5,714 bases of DNA from a bacterium UBA3756 (GCA_002371695.1 DFGG01000144.1:6735-12448), one strand, 5' to 3'; numbered from the stretch's first letter, positions 1-5,714 are shown. Translations and numbers: made by a program. The notes: generated by a model not told the origin, from the letters alone.

Positions 1-768
1 AACAACTTTATCGTACACAATGAGAATTCGAAGGAGAATATCTGGACTATCGCCATGGACAGGGACCTCTATAACAACCAACAGCAGAACATGTTCCGCT
101 CATGGCACTCACGACACGCCGCAGCCTACGGCTTCAGCGGGGAAAACGGCTCGTGTGCTACGCTGAAGACGCTGGAGGTGTTCGGCTACGACACTGAACT
201 TGAAGACCCCCGTTTCGACTTGAACTACTGGGCAGGTGAAGTATATGACCTCGACTATCAGCCTGTCTTCGACCGGGTGGGCGACCCCCTTGTCTACGTA
301 CCTGAGGCTGTGGAGATGGAACTGACCCTCAGCCCGTATGTTGAGACGGCAGGTGCCCGAATGAAGAAATATGCGGTTGACAAGAACGCCATGAAGGACG
401 GCAAACTGATGGACAACGACATTGTGCTCTTCCGCTATGCCGATGTGCTACTGATGAGGGCCGAGGCACTCTTACGCATGGGAGAGGTTGGAATGGGACA
501 AGGCTACTATGACCAGGTGCGCCGAAGGGCCAAAGTGCCGCTACGCTCGCTGACGCTGGACAACATCCTCGACGAGCGGCTGCTGGAACTCTGCTGGGAG
601 GGCTGGCGCCGACAGGACCTGATACGCTTCAGGCAATACGAGAGCCTGTTCGAAGGGGATGAATACGACATGAAAGTTGATGAGAGCGACGGGCACACCA
701 CCGTCTATCCCATCCCCGCTGACGTGATGGCACTGAACCATAACCTGACGCAGAATCCGGGATATTGA
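1..768 (+). CDS. SusD/RagB-family outer-membrane nutrient-binding lipoprotein, C-terminal part (5' end outside window)
   Basis: The frame is open from the first base, so this is the last 255 residues of a longer protein; SusD proteins are usually 500-650 residues and carry an N-terminal lipoprotein signal that is not visible here. An ATG at 55 is an internal Met and not the start, because the codons before it (ending NIWTIAMDRD) read as normal SusD sequence. SusD-typical features are RYADVLLMRAEALL at about residues 145-158, the ERLLELCWEGWRRQDLIRF helix at about 192-210, and the family's C-terminal signature PIPADV...NLTQNPGY. SusD proteins cap a SusC TonB-dependent transporter on the cell surface and hand it glycans or, in RagB, peptides. 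The partner susC should lie upstream. The next gene encodes a cysteine-protease lipoprotein, which hints at a peptide rather than a sugar substrate; that is inference. The TGA stop is part of the first, imperfect unit of the following repeat array. Confidence 0.93.
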   Translation, partial: NNFIVHNENSKENIWTIAMDRDLYNNQQQNMFRSWHSRHAAAYGFSGENGSCATLKTLEVFGYDTELEDPRFDLNYWAGEVYDLDYQPVFDRVGDPLVYVPEAVEMELTLSPYVETAGARMKKYAVDKNAMKDGKLMDNDIVLFRYADVLLMRAEALLRMGEVGMGQGYYDQVRRRAKVPLRSLTLDNILDERLLELCWEGWRRQDLIRFRQYESLFEGDEYDMKVDESDGHTTVYPIPADVMALNHNLTQNPGY

Positions 769-810
769 GAGATTGAGAGATTGAGAGATTGAGAGATTGA
801 GAAATTGAAG
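763..810. repeat. Octamer tandem repeat (GATTGAGA)n in the gap between susD-like gene and protease gene
   Basis: Four perfect copies of GATTGAGA occupy 771-802. They are flanked by imperfect copies TATTGAGA (763-770) and AATTGAAG (803-810). The array contains the susD stop codon at one end and the apparent TTG start codon of the next gene (805-807) at the other, so it fills the whole gap. Because the unit is 8 bp, TGA stops occur in all three forward frames, which seals off translation from upstream. Copy number could change by slipped-strand replication and would alter the spacing between the two genes. Short AT-rich tandem arrays of this type are common between Bacteroidales genes, from recall. 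Confidence 0.9.
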
Positions 811-1566
811 AATACGCTTTTTGTTTTTTGCGCTGTACTACTCTTGGGTTGTGTACAGCAGGAGCCGAAGCATTTCACCCATGAAGTGCTCAACCGCATG
901 ACGCCCGTCAAGGATCAGGGCAAGAGTCAGACGTGCTGGATCTATGCCATGCTCGCCACCATCGAGACAGAGCATCTGGCGTGGGGCGACTCGGTCAATC
1001 TCTCACCTTATTATATTGAGAAAGCACTGGAGCGCGAGCCGAAGGCACCGGAGAGCAAGCGCGGGATGGGGGCCACCCTGCTGCGGCTGATACAGAAACA
1101 CGGCATCGTGGGCTATGATGCTATGCGGAGCATCGACACGCCTGCGCCCAGGTTTGTGTTCATGCTCGGTGCCGAATACACGGCGCAGGAGTTTGCACGC
1201 AGTGTCTGTAAGCCCGGCGAGTACATCGCCCTGACGAGTAATTCAAGCGAGCCTTATTATAAAGAGGTGGACATCTCCCTGCCCGACAACTGGCTGCAAG
1301 ACCGGTTCCTGAATATTCCCATGGACTCGCTGTTGGCAAAGACCGAGCGTGCTGTCAGAAAGCATCACGGTGTCTGCTGGGAGAGCAAAGGCCACGCCAT
1401 GGCCATCGTAGGCATTGCCCACGATGACACTGGAGAAAAGTATTTCATCATGAAGAACTCCTGGGGGACAGACCGTCCTTACAAAGGCCTCGACTACCTC
1501 TCCTTCGAGGATTTCCACGACCGGACGTTGGCCGTAGAGATGACAAGAGAGGCGTATCGGAACTGA
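805..1566 (+). CDS. Papain-like (peptidase family C1) cysteine protease, predicted lipoprotein
   Basis: This 253-residue protein begins with a short lipoprotein signal: a Lys at position 2, a hydrophobic stretch and a lipobox LLLGC that would make Cys16 the lipidated residue. It is therefore probably anchored in the outer or inner membrane. The C1 catalytic set is complete: oxyanion Gln38 in PVKDQGK, nucleophile Cys44 in QTCWIYA, His197 in GHAMAIVG and Asn218 in KNSWGTD. The insert with MGATLLRLIQKHGIVGYDAM resembles the bleomycin-hydrolase/PepC side of the family, although the protein is much shorter than PepC (about 440 residues). There is almost no room for a pro-domain between Cys16 and the catalytic region. 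The start is TTG at 805; an in-frame stop at 790-792 excludes a longer version, and the next Met (residue 32) would remove the signal and cut close to the active site. The gene is probably co-transcribed with the susD-like gene 36 bp upstream. The substrate is unknown; peptide trimming for uptake is an inference. Confidence 0.88.
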   Translation: MKNTLFVFCAVLLLGCVQQEPKHFTHEVLNRMTPVKDQGKSQTCWIYAMLATIETEHLAWGDSVNLSPYYIEKALEREPKAPESKRGMGATLLRLIQKHGIVGYDAMRSIDTPAPRFVFMLGAEYTAQEFARSVCKPGEYIALTSNSSEPYYKEVDISLPDNWLQDRFLNIPMDSLLAKTERAVRKHHGVCWESKGHAMAIVGIAHDDTGEKYFIMKNSWGTDRPYKGLDYLSFEDFHDRTLAVEMTREAYRN

Positions 1567-1653
1567 TATGCCTTTATGATAGAGACGGCTGAGAATGTAT
1601 GGTCTGACTCCTGCGTAGCGGCGATGGTAGATTACGACCTAAGCAACTAAGAA

Positions 1654-1681
1654 AATCCCCGCTCTCTACCATGCGGGGATT
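1654..1681. terminator. Bidirectional rho-independent terminator between the protease gene and cysS
   Basis: A 9-bp stem (AATCCCCGC at 1654-1662, GCGGGGATT at 1673-1681) encloses a 10-nt loop. On the + strand it is followed by TATCTTTTTC; on the - strand the stem is followed by TTTTCTTAG. It lies between two convergent genes, 87 bp after the protease stop and 10 bp beyond the cysS stop, so it can end transcription from both sides. Confidence 0.88.
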
Positions 1682-1691
1682 ATCTTTTTCA

Positions 1692-3185
1692 CTATTTGTT
1701 CAGTTTCCAGGTGACACCGTCCTTGGTGTCCTTCACCTCGAAGCCGGCTTCCTTCAGCTCGTCGCGGATCTTGTCGCAGGTAGCCCAGTCTTTCTCGGCG
1801 CGGGCCTTCGCGCGCAGCTCCAGCACCATGTCCACCACCTTGCCATAGGCCTCCTCGCGGGCATCACTGCTATTGCCTTTCTCGGCCTTCAGGCCAAGGA
1901 TGTCGAAGGTGAAGAGGTGCATCGTCTCCTTCAGCTCAGCAAGACATTCAGCACAGATAGTAGCCTTGTGGTCGATGAGTTTGTTGATGACGGTACATGC
2001 CTCGAAAAGATGACTGATCACCTGAGGCGTAGCGAAGTCGTCGTTCATCGCATCATAGCACTTCTGGCGCAGGCTCTTCACCACCTTCTCGGTCTCAGCA
2101 TCGCATTTGTCACCGGCCTGAATGCGCTCCAGGTCACTGATGGCATACAGCAACTTGTCGAGTCCTTTCTCGGCAGCCTCAAGGGCCTCGTTCGAGAAAT
2201 CAACCGTGCCACGGTAATGGGCAGAGAGGATGAAGAAACGGATGGTCATCGGCAAATAGGCCTTCTCGAGCAGTTTGTGGTTGCCCGTGAAGAACTGCTC
2301 CAAGGTGATAAAGTTGCCCAGCGACTTGCCCATCTTCTGTCCGCCGATGGTAATCATATTGTTGTGCATCCAGTACTTCACAGCCTGATGCCCCATCGAG
2401 CCGAAAGCCTGAGCTATTTCACATTCGTGGTGGGGGAACACCAGGTCCATGCCACCTCCGTGGATGTCAAACTCTTCGCCCAGGTACTTGCGCCCCATGG
2501 CCGTGCACTCACAGTGCCAGCCAGGGAATCCGTCGCTCCAGGGCGACGGCCAGCGCATGATGTGTTCGGGCTGTGCCTTCTTCCACAAGGCGAAGTCGGC
2601 CTGGTTGCGCTTCTCACCCACACCGTCGAGATTGTCGCGGCTGGCATCCTTAATGTTCTCCAGACTGCGACCTGAGAGGATGCCGTAGTGATACTTCTTG
2701 TTGTAGGCTTCGATATCGAAATAGATACTGCCATTCGACTCGTAGGCGAAGCCATTGTCGAGGATCTGCTGCACCAGTTGCTGCTGCTCGATGATATGGC
2801 CTGTGGCATGGGGCTCTATCGACGGGCGTTCGCAGCCCAGGGCATCCATCGCCTGGTGGTAGCGGTTGGTGTAGTACTGCGCAATCTCCATCGGCTCGAG
2901 CTGTTCCAGTCGTGCCTTCTTGGCTATCTTGTCCTCACCCTCGTCGGCATCATGCTCCAGATGGCCCACGTCGGTGATGTTACGCACATATCTTACCTTA
3001 TATCCCAGATGCTTCAGGTAGCGAAACACCAGGTCGAAGGTGATGGCGGGACGGGCATGGCCCAGATGGGGGTCACCATAGACCGTCGGGCCGCAGACAT
3101 ACATACCCACATTGGGGGCATGAAGAGGTTCGAAACGCTCCTTCTGTCGTGTCAGTGTATTGTAAATGACTAGTCTTGATTCCAT
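1692..3185 (-). CDS. cysS: Cysteinyl-tRNA synthetase
   Basis: This essential class I aminoacyl-tRNA synthetase charges tRNA-Cys with cysteine in the cytoplasm. The 497-residue length is slightly above the usual 460-470. The HIGH motif is HLGH (residues 40-43) within [18 protein letters not shown]. The KMSKS loop is the variant KMGKS (284-288). The zinc site that selects cysteine is intact by alignment to the E. coli ligands: Cys31, Cys227 in WHCECTAM, and His252 and Glu256 in [10 protein letters not shown]. The C-terminal region (about 340-497) is the helical tRNA-binding DALR-type part and ends with the CysS-typical sequence DGVTWKL. The ATG start at 3183-3185 gives a normal N-terminus ([10 protein letters not shown]). 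The gene has its own predicted promoter 20 bp upstream and may also receive read-through from the ketoacyl synthase gene, because no hairpin terminator separates them. Its end faces the shared terminator at 1654-1681. Confidence 0.98.
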   Translation of the reverse strand: MESRLVIYNTLTRQKERFEPLHAPNVGMYVCGPTVYGDPHLGHARPAITFDLVFRYLKHLGYKVRYVRNITDVGHLEHDADEGEDKIAKKARLEQLEPMEIAQYYTNRYHQAMDALGCERPSIEPHATGHIIEQQQLVQQILDNGFAYESNGSIYFDIEAYNKKYHYGILSGRSLENIKDASRDNLDGVGEKRNQADFALWKKAQPEHIMRWPSPWSDGFPGWHCECTAMGRKYLGEEFDIHGGGMDLVFPHHECEIAQAFGSMGHQAVKYWMHNNMITIGGQKMGKSLGNFITLEQFFTGNHKLLEKAYLPMTIRFFILSAHYRGTVDFSNEALEAAEKGLDKLLYAISDLERIQAGDKCDAETEKVVKSLRQKCYDAMNDDFATPQVISHLFEACTVINKLIDHKATICAECLAELKETMHLFTFDILGLKAEKGNSSDAREEAYGKVVDMVLELRAKARAEKDWATCDKIRDELKEAGFEVKDTKDGVTWKLNK

Positions 3186-3188
3186 ATT

Positions 3189-3200
3189 CTAAACGTTTAG
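3189..3200. promoter_or_regulatory. 12-bp perfect palindrome at the predicted cysS transcription start (possible operator)
   Basis: CTAAACGTTTAG is a perfect 12-bp dyad with no spacer. It lies just downstream of the predicted -7 box, at about +1 to +12 of the cysS transcript and 3 bp before the start codon. Without a loop it cannot fold into an RNA hairpin, so if functional it would be a DNA site for a dimeric regulator. The AAACGTTT core resembles sites of LacI-family regulators, but no regulator is visible in the window. Confidence 0.4.
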
Positions 3201-3205
3201 CGGTG

Positions 3206-3237
3206 CAAAGTTAAATAATAAAAATGAGAAAACGAAA
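3206..3237 (-). promoter_or_regulatory. Predicted cysS promoter, Bacteroidota type
   Basis: Read on the - strand, TAACTTTG (3213 down to 3206) matches the Bacteroidota -7 consensus TAnnTTTG exactly. A weak -33 element, TTTC (3237-3234), stands 20 bp upstream across an AT-rich spacer. The start of transcription would fall near 3199-3200, which gives a leader of about 14 nt before the cysS ATG. Confidence 0.65.
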
Positions 3238-3254
3238 GAATGAAAGCATAAAAT

Positions 3255-3289
3255 AATTATAAATTATGAATTATGCATTATGAATTATA
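3255..3289. repeat. Heptamer tandem repeat (AATTATG)n at the 3' end of the ketoacyl synthase gene
   Basis: Five 7-bp units lie in a row: AATTATA, AATTATG, AATTATG, CATTATG, AATTATA. The array covers the stop codon and the last few codons of the ketoacyl synthase gene, so its C-terminal residues YIIHNA are repeat-encoded or nearly so. Like the octamer array at 763-810, it begins at the end of a coding region and extends into the gap. The rest of the gap to cysS (3214-3254) is AT-rich and purine-rich, with no gene and no GC hairpin. Confidence 0.88.
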
Positions 3290-4956
3290 TACAAGTCGGC
3301 CTCGAAGTGATCTTCATCCTCACAGTCGAGCCAGCCTGTCATCATGCTTCTGGTGTCGGGATCGCAGAATGTCGCCTGCTGCACCATCCGGATGATTGCT
3401 TCGTCGCGCCGTGGCAAGATGTAGAAAGAGGTCTCGCCGTGATAGTGGTTACGGATGGCTATCTCGCCCGTCACGATATTGGGTAGGGTGTAGACGAATA
3501 GCAACGGACTGGGATAATAGTTGTCGGCATCACGTATCGATTCCAGATAGGCCCTGTCGGCATGTATCGACGAGGAGTGGTTGAAGAGGACAACGGCACG
3601 GCCATCGCATTCCACAAATCGTTCCTTGCCTTCGCTCGCCAGCAACAGTTCCGAGGCCACAAACCCCAGGCGGCTCAGCAGGTCCATCTTGTAGAAGCGG
3701 GGATAGTCACCGATGGACCGTTTGTAGAGATTGGTCAGCAGGGCCTTGCCCGTGCCTTCGCACTCTATTCGTTTGCCATCCACGGTGACGTCTGTAGGCG
3801 AGATTTGCACGCGATGTTGACCACGGGGACGGTTCTCCTGATCTCGTTCGCGAAGCGATTGATCAGGAGAACCGTCCCCGTGATCAACGTGATCAACGAG
3901 CAGTGCTGCATTACCCCCGCCAAAGCCGGAAATCAGCTTCACAAAGGCGGTCTTTTCCGTCGACTGATGACTGGCACTCACCCGCACCTTTCCCGATACA
4001 CCCAGTTCCTCAAAGCCCTTGGTTCCGAGAATGATATGGTTGTCGAGGGCCTTCATCGTCAGTACCGTCTCCAGTATCCCGGCAGCACCCAATGTGTGAC
4101 CATAGTAGCCCTTCAGACTGTTCACTGGCACATCGCCGAGCCCTGCTTTCGTGATGGCCACCGACTCCATCTGATCCATAAACATCGTCGCCGTACCATG
4201 GGCATTAACCATCGCCAGATTGTCGGTATCCATGTCTCCGAGTGCGACTTTCAAGGCTCGTGTGGCCCCTTCAGCCGTTCTCGAAGGGGCACTGATGTCG
4301 TAGCCGTCATTACGGATGGCACCTGTACCGATGGCCCAGGGATTCGTCTGTCCCATGGGATCCTTGGAGAGGACTATCGTGGCAGCAGCCTCGCCGAGGT
4401 TCATGCCTGTACGCTCCATATCGAAGGGTCGACAGGGGGCAGGCGAGACTGCCTTCAGCGATTCGAAGCCTGAGGTGATGAAGGGACACAGCACATCAGC
4501 CCCACAGACCACGGCCTGGTCGTAAGCGCCAGTCGCCATCAGCCGGGAGGCGAGGATGATGGCCGAAAGTCCAGAGATACAAGCATTGCAGACCACAATG
4601 GGCGCAGTAGATACACCCAGACGGTCGGCTATCCGCTGCGCACTCTCACCGGGATAAAGCATGGACGGCTCTGCGTCAGCACTACCCAGCAGCCCGACAT
4701 TGGCCTTGGTGGTGCTGAGGATGAACACCAGCCGACGACTGCCGAGGTCTATCGGCAGGTCGTGCGTCGCCTCTCTTACCGACCTCACCACCAGCGACTC
4801 GAAACAGTCATAGGGACGGGCATCTGGACTTTGGAGCCAGTTTTCACGGCCATCTCCAAAGTTCAGAGCAGAACCACCAGACACGACGGCCTGATGGTTC
4901 TGCTCAGTGGTTTCGCCCAAGGGCGAAAGGATATTATCTGCTACCTTATAGATCAC
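3271..4956 (-). CDS. Ketoacyl synthase fusion: complete FabF-like condensing enzyme plus C-terminal half-KAS-like domain (aryl polyene/flexirubin-like type)
   Basis: Residues 1 to about 353 form a complete beta-ketoacyl-ACP synthase: nucleophile Cys126 in CNACISG, His253 in NAHGTAT, Lys282/His287 in LKGYYGHTLGAAG, and the closing GFGGGNAALLV. The condensing step would extend an acyl chain on an acyl carrier protein. Residues 354-381 are a charged linker encoded by an inverted-repeat element. Residues about 383-561 resemble the N-terminal half of a ketoacyl synthase (the ketoacyl-synt_2 type, Pfam PF13723 from recall): YPRFYKMDLLSRLGFVASELLL, then SPLLFVYTLPNIVTGEIAIR and YHGETS. This part stops where the active cysteine would be expected, so it is probably non-catalytic, perhaps a partner or chain-length subunit. 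In relatives I recall, the two parts are separate adjacent genes of pigment or aryl-polyene clusters; no other cluster gene is visible here. The start is GTG at 4954-4956, overlapping the upstream stop as GTGA, which suggests translational coupling. The product is unknown. Ordinary fatty-acid FabF is less likely given the second domain. Confidence 0.85.
   Translation of the reverse strand: MIYKVADNILSPLGETTEQNHQAVVSGGSALNFGDGRENWLQSPDARPYDCFESLVVRSVREATHDLPIDLGSRRLVFILSTTKANVGLLGSADAEPSMLYPGESAQRIADRLGVSTAPIVVCNACISGLSAIILASRLMATGAYDQAVVCGADVLCPFITSGFESLKAVSPAPCRPFDMERTGMNLGEAAATIVLSKDPMGQTNPWAIGTGAIRNDGYDISAPSRTAEGATRALKVALGDMDTDNLAMVNAHGTATMFMDQMESVAITKAGLGDVPVNSLKGYYGHTLGAAGILETVLTMKALDNHIILGTKGFEELGVSGKVRVSASHQSTEKTAFVKLISGFGGGNAALLVDHVDHGDGSPDQSLRERDQENRPRGQHRVQISPTDVTVDGKRIECEGTGKALLTNLYKRSIGDYPRFYKMDLLSRLGFVASELLLASEGKERFVECDGRAVVLFNHSSSIHADRAYLESIRDADNYYPSPLLFVYTLPNIVTGEIAIRNHYHGETSFYILPRRDEAIIRMVQQATFCDPDTRSMMTGWLDCEDEDHFEADLYIIHNA
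3816..3897. repeat. REPIN/MITE-like inverted repeat inside the ketoacyl synthase gene, with flanking 9-bp tandem duplication
   Basis: Arms 3816-3843 and 3861-3888 are 28 bp each and match at 27 positions (22 inner bp perfect, then one mismatch at 3821/3883, then 5 bp). The 17-nt loop holds the small palindrome TTCGCGAA (3847-3854). The core GGGGACGGTTCTCCTGATC resembles REP-type sequences linked to REP-associated tyrosine transposases, from recall only. Next to the right arm, GTGATCAAC occurs twice in tandem (3880-3888 and 3889-3897), read in the protein as VDHVDH. The element is in frame and encodes about residues 357-381 of the host protein. No U-tract follows it on either strand, so it is not a terminator. 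Confidence 0.9.
4864..4907 (-). other. Long hairpin in the 5' coding region of the ketoacyl synthase mRNA
   Basis: Arms of 17 nt (4864-4880 and 4891-4907) pair around a 10-nt loop. In the - strand transcript this gives 15 consecutive pairs including one G-U, then one U-U mismatch and a closing C-G pair. It covers codons 17-31, in a part of the protein (TTEQNHQAVVSGG) whose sequence is ordinary for the family. Function is unknown; it could slow ribosomes or regulate the message. Confidence 0.55.
4911..4928 (-). other. Short perfect hairpin just after the ketoacyl synthase start
   Basis: TTTCGCCC and GGGCGAAA (8-bp arms, 4911-4918 and 4921-4928) are perfect inverted copies. In the - strand transcript the practical fold is a 7-bp stem capped by a CUUG tetraloop, a known stable loop type. 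It covers codons 10-16 (LSPLGET) and stands only 3 nt from the longer hairpin at 4864-4907. Confidence 0.5.
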
Positions 4957-5714
4957 TTCTTCACGTACTCCGAGAAGTCGGTCAGACGCATGTCACCCTT
5001 GCGAGCCAGCGTGTCATGCATGGCGAAGGCAGCCGTCAGGCAGTGACGGGTATGTCCACCTGTACCCAACTTCAGATAGTCCCAAAGCAACTGCTTGTAG
5101 TCGGGGTGAGCACAGTTCTCGATGATGGTCTGTGCGCGCTGCATCGGACTCTTGCCGCGCAGGTCGGCGATACCCTGTTCGGTGACGATAATGTTCACAT
5201 CGTGCTCCGAAGAGTCCTGGTGGCTCACGAAGGGCACGATCGACGAGATCACGCCGCCCTTGGCCACTGAAGGGCAAGTGAATATAGAGAGGTACGCATT
5301 ACGGATGAAGTCACCCGAGCCGCCGATACCGTTCATCATCTTCGTACCGCTGATATGGGTGGAGTTCACATTGCCATAGAGGTCTGCCTCAATCGCCGTA
5401 TTGATGGCGATGACACCCAGGCGGCGGATGATCTCAGGCGAGTTCGAGATCTCGCTCTGGCGCAGCGTCAGGTGGTTCTTCATGTAGTCCATGTTGTCGT
5501 AGACCTGCATCAGGCATTCGTTAGACACCGTCAGTGAGCAGGCCGAGGCATCCTTCACACGGCCGCTGAGCATCATATCAATCACAGAGTTCTGGATCAC
5601 CTCTGTATAGATATTGAAGTCGGGCACATGCCTGTCCTCACCCAATGCACCGAGGATGGCATTGGCCGTAGAGCCCACACCGCTCTGCAGGGGCAGGAAC
5701 TCCTTGGGGATACG
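4953..5714 (-). CDS. Acetyl-CoA hydrolase/succinate CoA-transferase family protein, C-terminal half (5' end outside window)
   Basis: The frame is open to the window edge, so these are the last 253 residues of a protein that is usually about 500 long; a GTG at 5676-5678 is internal. Family motifs visible are LPLQSGVGSTANA (about residues 7-19), IYTEVIQNS with the probable catalytic Glu at about residue 38 (codon 5601-5603), SNSPEIIRRLGVIAINTA, the CoA-site segment MMNGIGGSGDFIRNAYLS, and VTEQGIADLRGKSP. These enzymes move CoA between acyl-CoA and a free acid (for example succinyl-CoA and acetate) through a glutamyl-CoA intermediate. In Bacteroidales they serve the succinate/propionate/acetate end of fermentation in the cytoplasm. 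The exact substrates cannot be read from this half. The TGA stop overlaps the GTG start of the ketoacyl synthase gene, so the two are very likely one operon. The C-terminus (LTDFSEYVKK) appears complete. Confidence 0.93.
   Translation of the reverse strand, partial: RIPKEFLPLQSGVGSTANAILGALGEDRHVPDFNIYTEVIQNSVIDMMLSGRVKDASACSLTVSNECLMQVYDNMDYMKNHLTLRQSEISNSPEIIRRLGVIAINTAIEADLYGNVNSTHISGTKMMNGIGGSGDFIRNAYLSIFTCPSVAKGGVISSIVPFVSHQDSSEHDVNIIVTEQGIADLRGKSPMQRAQTIIENCAHPDYKQLLWDYLKLGTGGHTRHCLTAAFAMHDTLARKGDMRLTDFSEYVKK

Noticed and set aside
55..57. ATG at 55 as the start of the susD-like gene
   Set aside because: The frame is open upstream to base 1 and the residues there fit the family, so the gene begins outside the window.
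1671..2675. Long open frame on the + strand (334 codons) opposite cysS
   Set aside because: It lies wholly antisense to an unmistakable cysS, begins inside the terminator and shows no family motif. High GC at codon third positions commonly opens such antisense frames.
2688..3173. 161-codon + strand frame opposite the 5' part of cysS
   Set aside because: It is an antisense shadow of the CysS catalytic domain with no recognisable features of its own.
3189..3200. Palindrome before cysS as an RNA hairpin or T-box-like leader
   Set aside because: The dyad has no loop and the predicted leader is only about 14 nt, too short for a T-box or other riboswitch.
3816..3888. Inverted repeat as a rho-independent terminator
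   Set aside because: No run of T follows the stem on either strand, and the reading frame continues into a meaningful domain beyond it.
3816..3897. CRISPR repeat or array
   Set aside because: There is only one palindromic element, with no repeated spacing, and it is translated within a gene.
3562..4473. 303-codon + strand frame opposite the ketoacyl synthase gene
   Set aside because: It crosses the inverted repeat and is antisense to a gene with a full set of catalytic motifs; there is no sign of an independent protein.
5676..5678. GTG at 5676-5678 as the start of the CoA-transferase gene
   Set aside because: It lies within the conserved motif LPLQSGVG, and the frame continues to the window edge; the GTG encodes an internal valine.

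Overview
The window looks like chromosomal DNA of a Bacteroidales bacterium, most likely Prevotella or a close relative. The grounds are a SusD/RagB-family lipoprotein, a Bacteroidota-type -7 promoter box (TAnnTTTG) ahead of cysS, short 7-8 bp AT-rich tandem repeats in the intergenic gaps, and a succinate/acetate-type CoA-transferase of the kind used in Bacteroidales fermentation. The genus is inferred from recalled family sequences; no search was run.

Left block, + strand (1-1566): the C-terminal part of a SusD-like nutrient-binding protein is followed after 36 bp by a small lipoprotein with a complete papain-type (C1) catalytic set. The gap is an array of 8-bp repeats that starts at the susD stop codon and runs into the apparent TTG start of the protease. 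The pair suggests a surface system that captures and trims peptides or proteins. It ends at a strong hairpin (1654-1681) that can also terminate cysS from the other side.

Right block, - strand (5714 down to 1692): the C-terminal half of an acetyl-CoA hydrolase/succinate CoA-transferase overlaps, by the four bases GTGA, a 561-residue ketoacyl synthase protein. That protein joins a complete FabF-like condensing enzyme (Cys-His-His) to a half-size ketoacyl-synthase-like domain without the active cysteine. In the Bacteroidota relatives I recall, these are two neighbouring genes of aryl-polyene/flexirubin-like clusters. cysS follows in the same direction behind its own promoter.

The most unusual point is the junction inside the ketoacyl synthase gene. 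The linker between the two domains is encoded by a 73-bp element made of two 28-bp inverted arms (27 matches) around a 17-nt loop, flanked by a 9-bp tandem duplication. It looks like a REPIN/MITE-type insertion that stayed in frame and may have created the fusion. Two further hairpins lie in the first 31 codons of the same gene, and a perfect 12-bp palindrome sits at the predicted transcription start of cysS. No RNA genes, CRISPR arrays, transposase genes or complete insertion sequences were seen.
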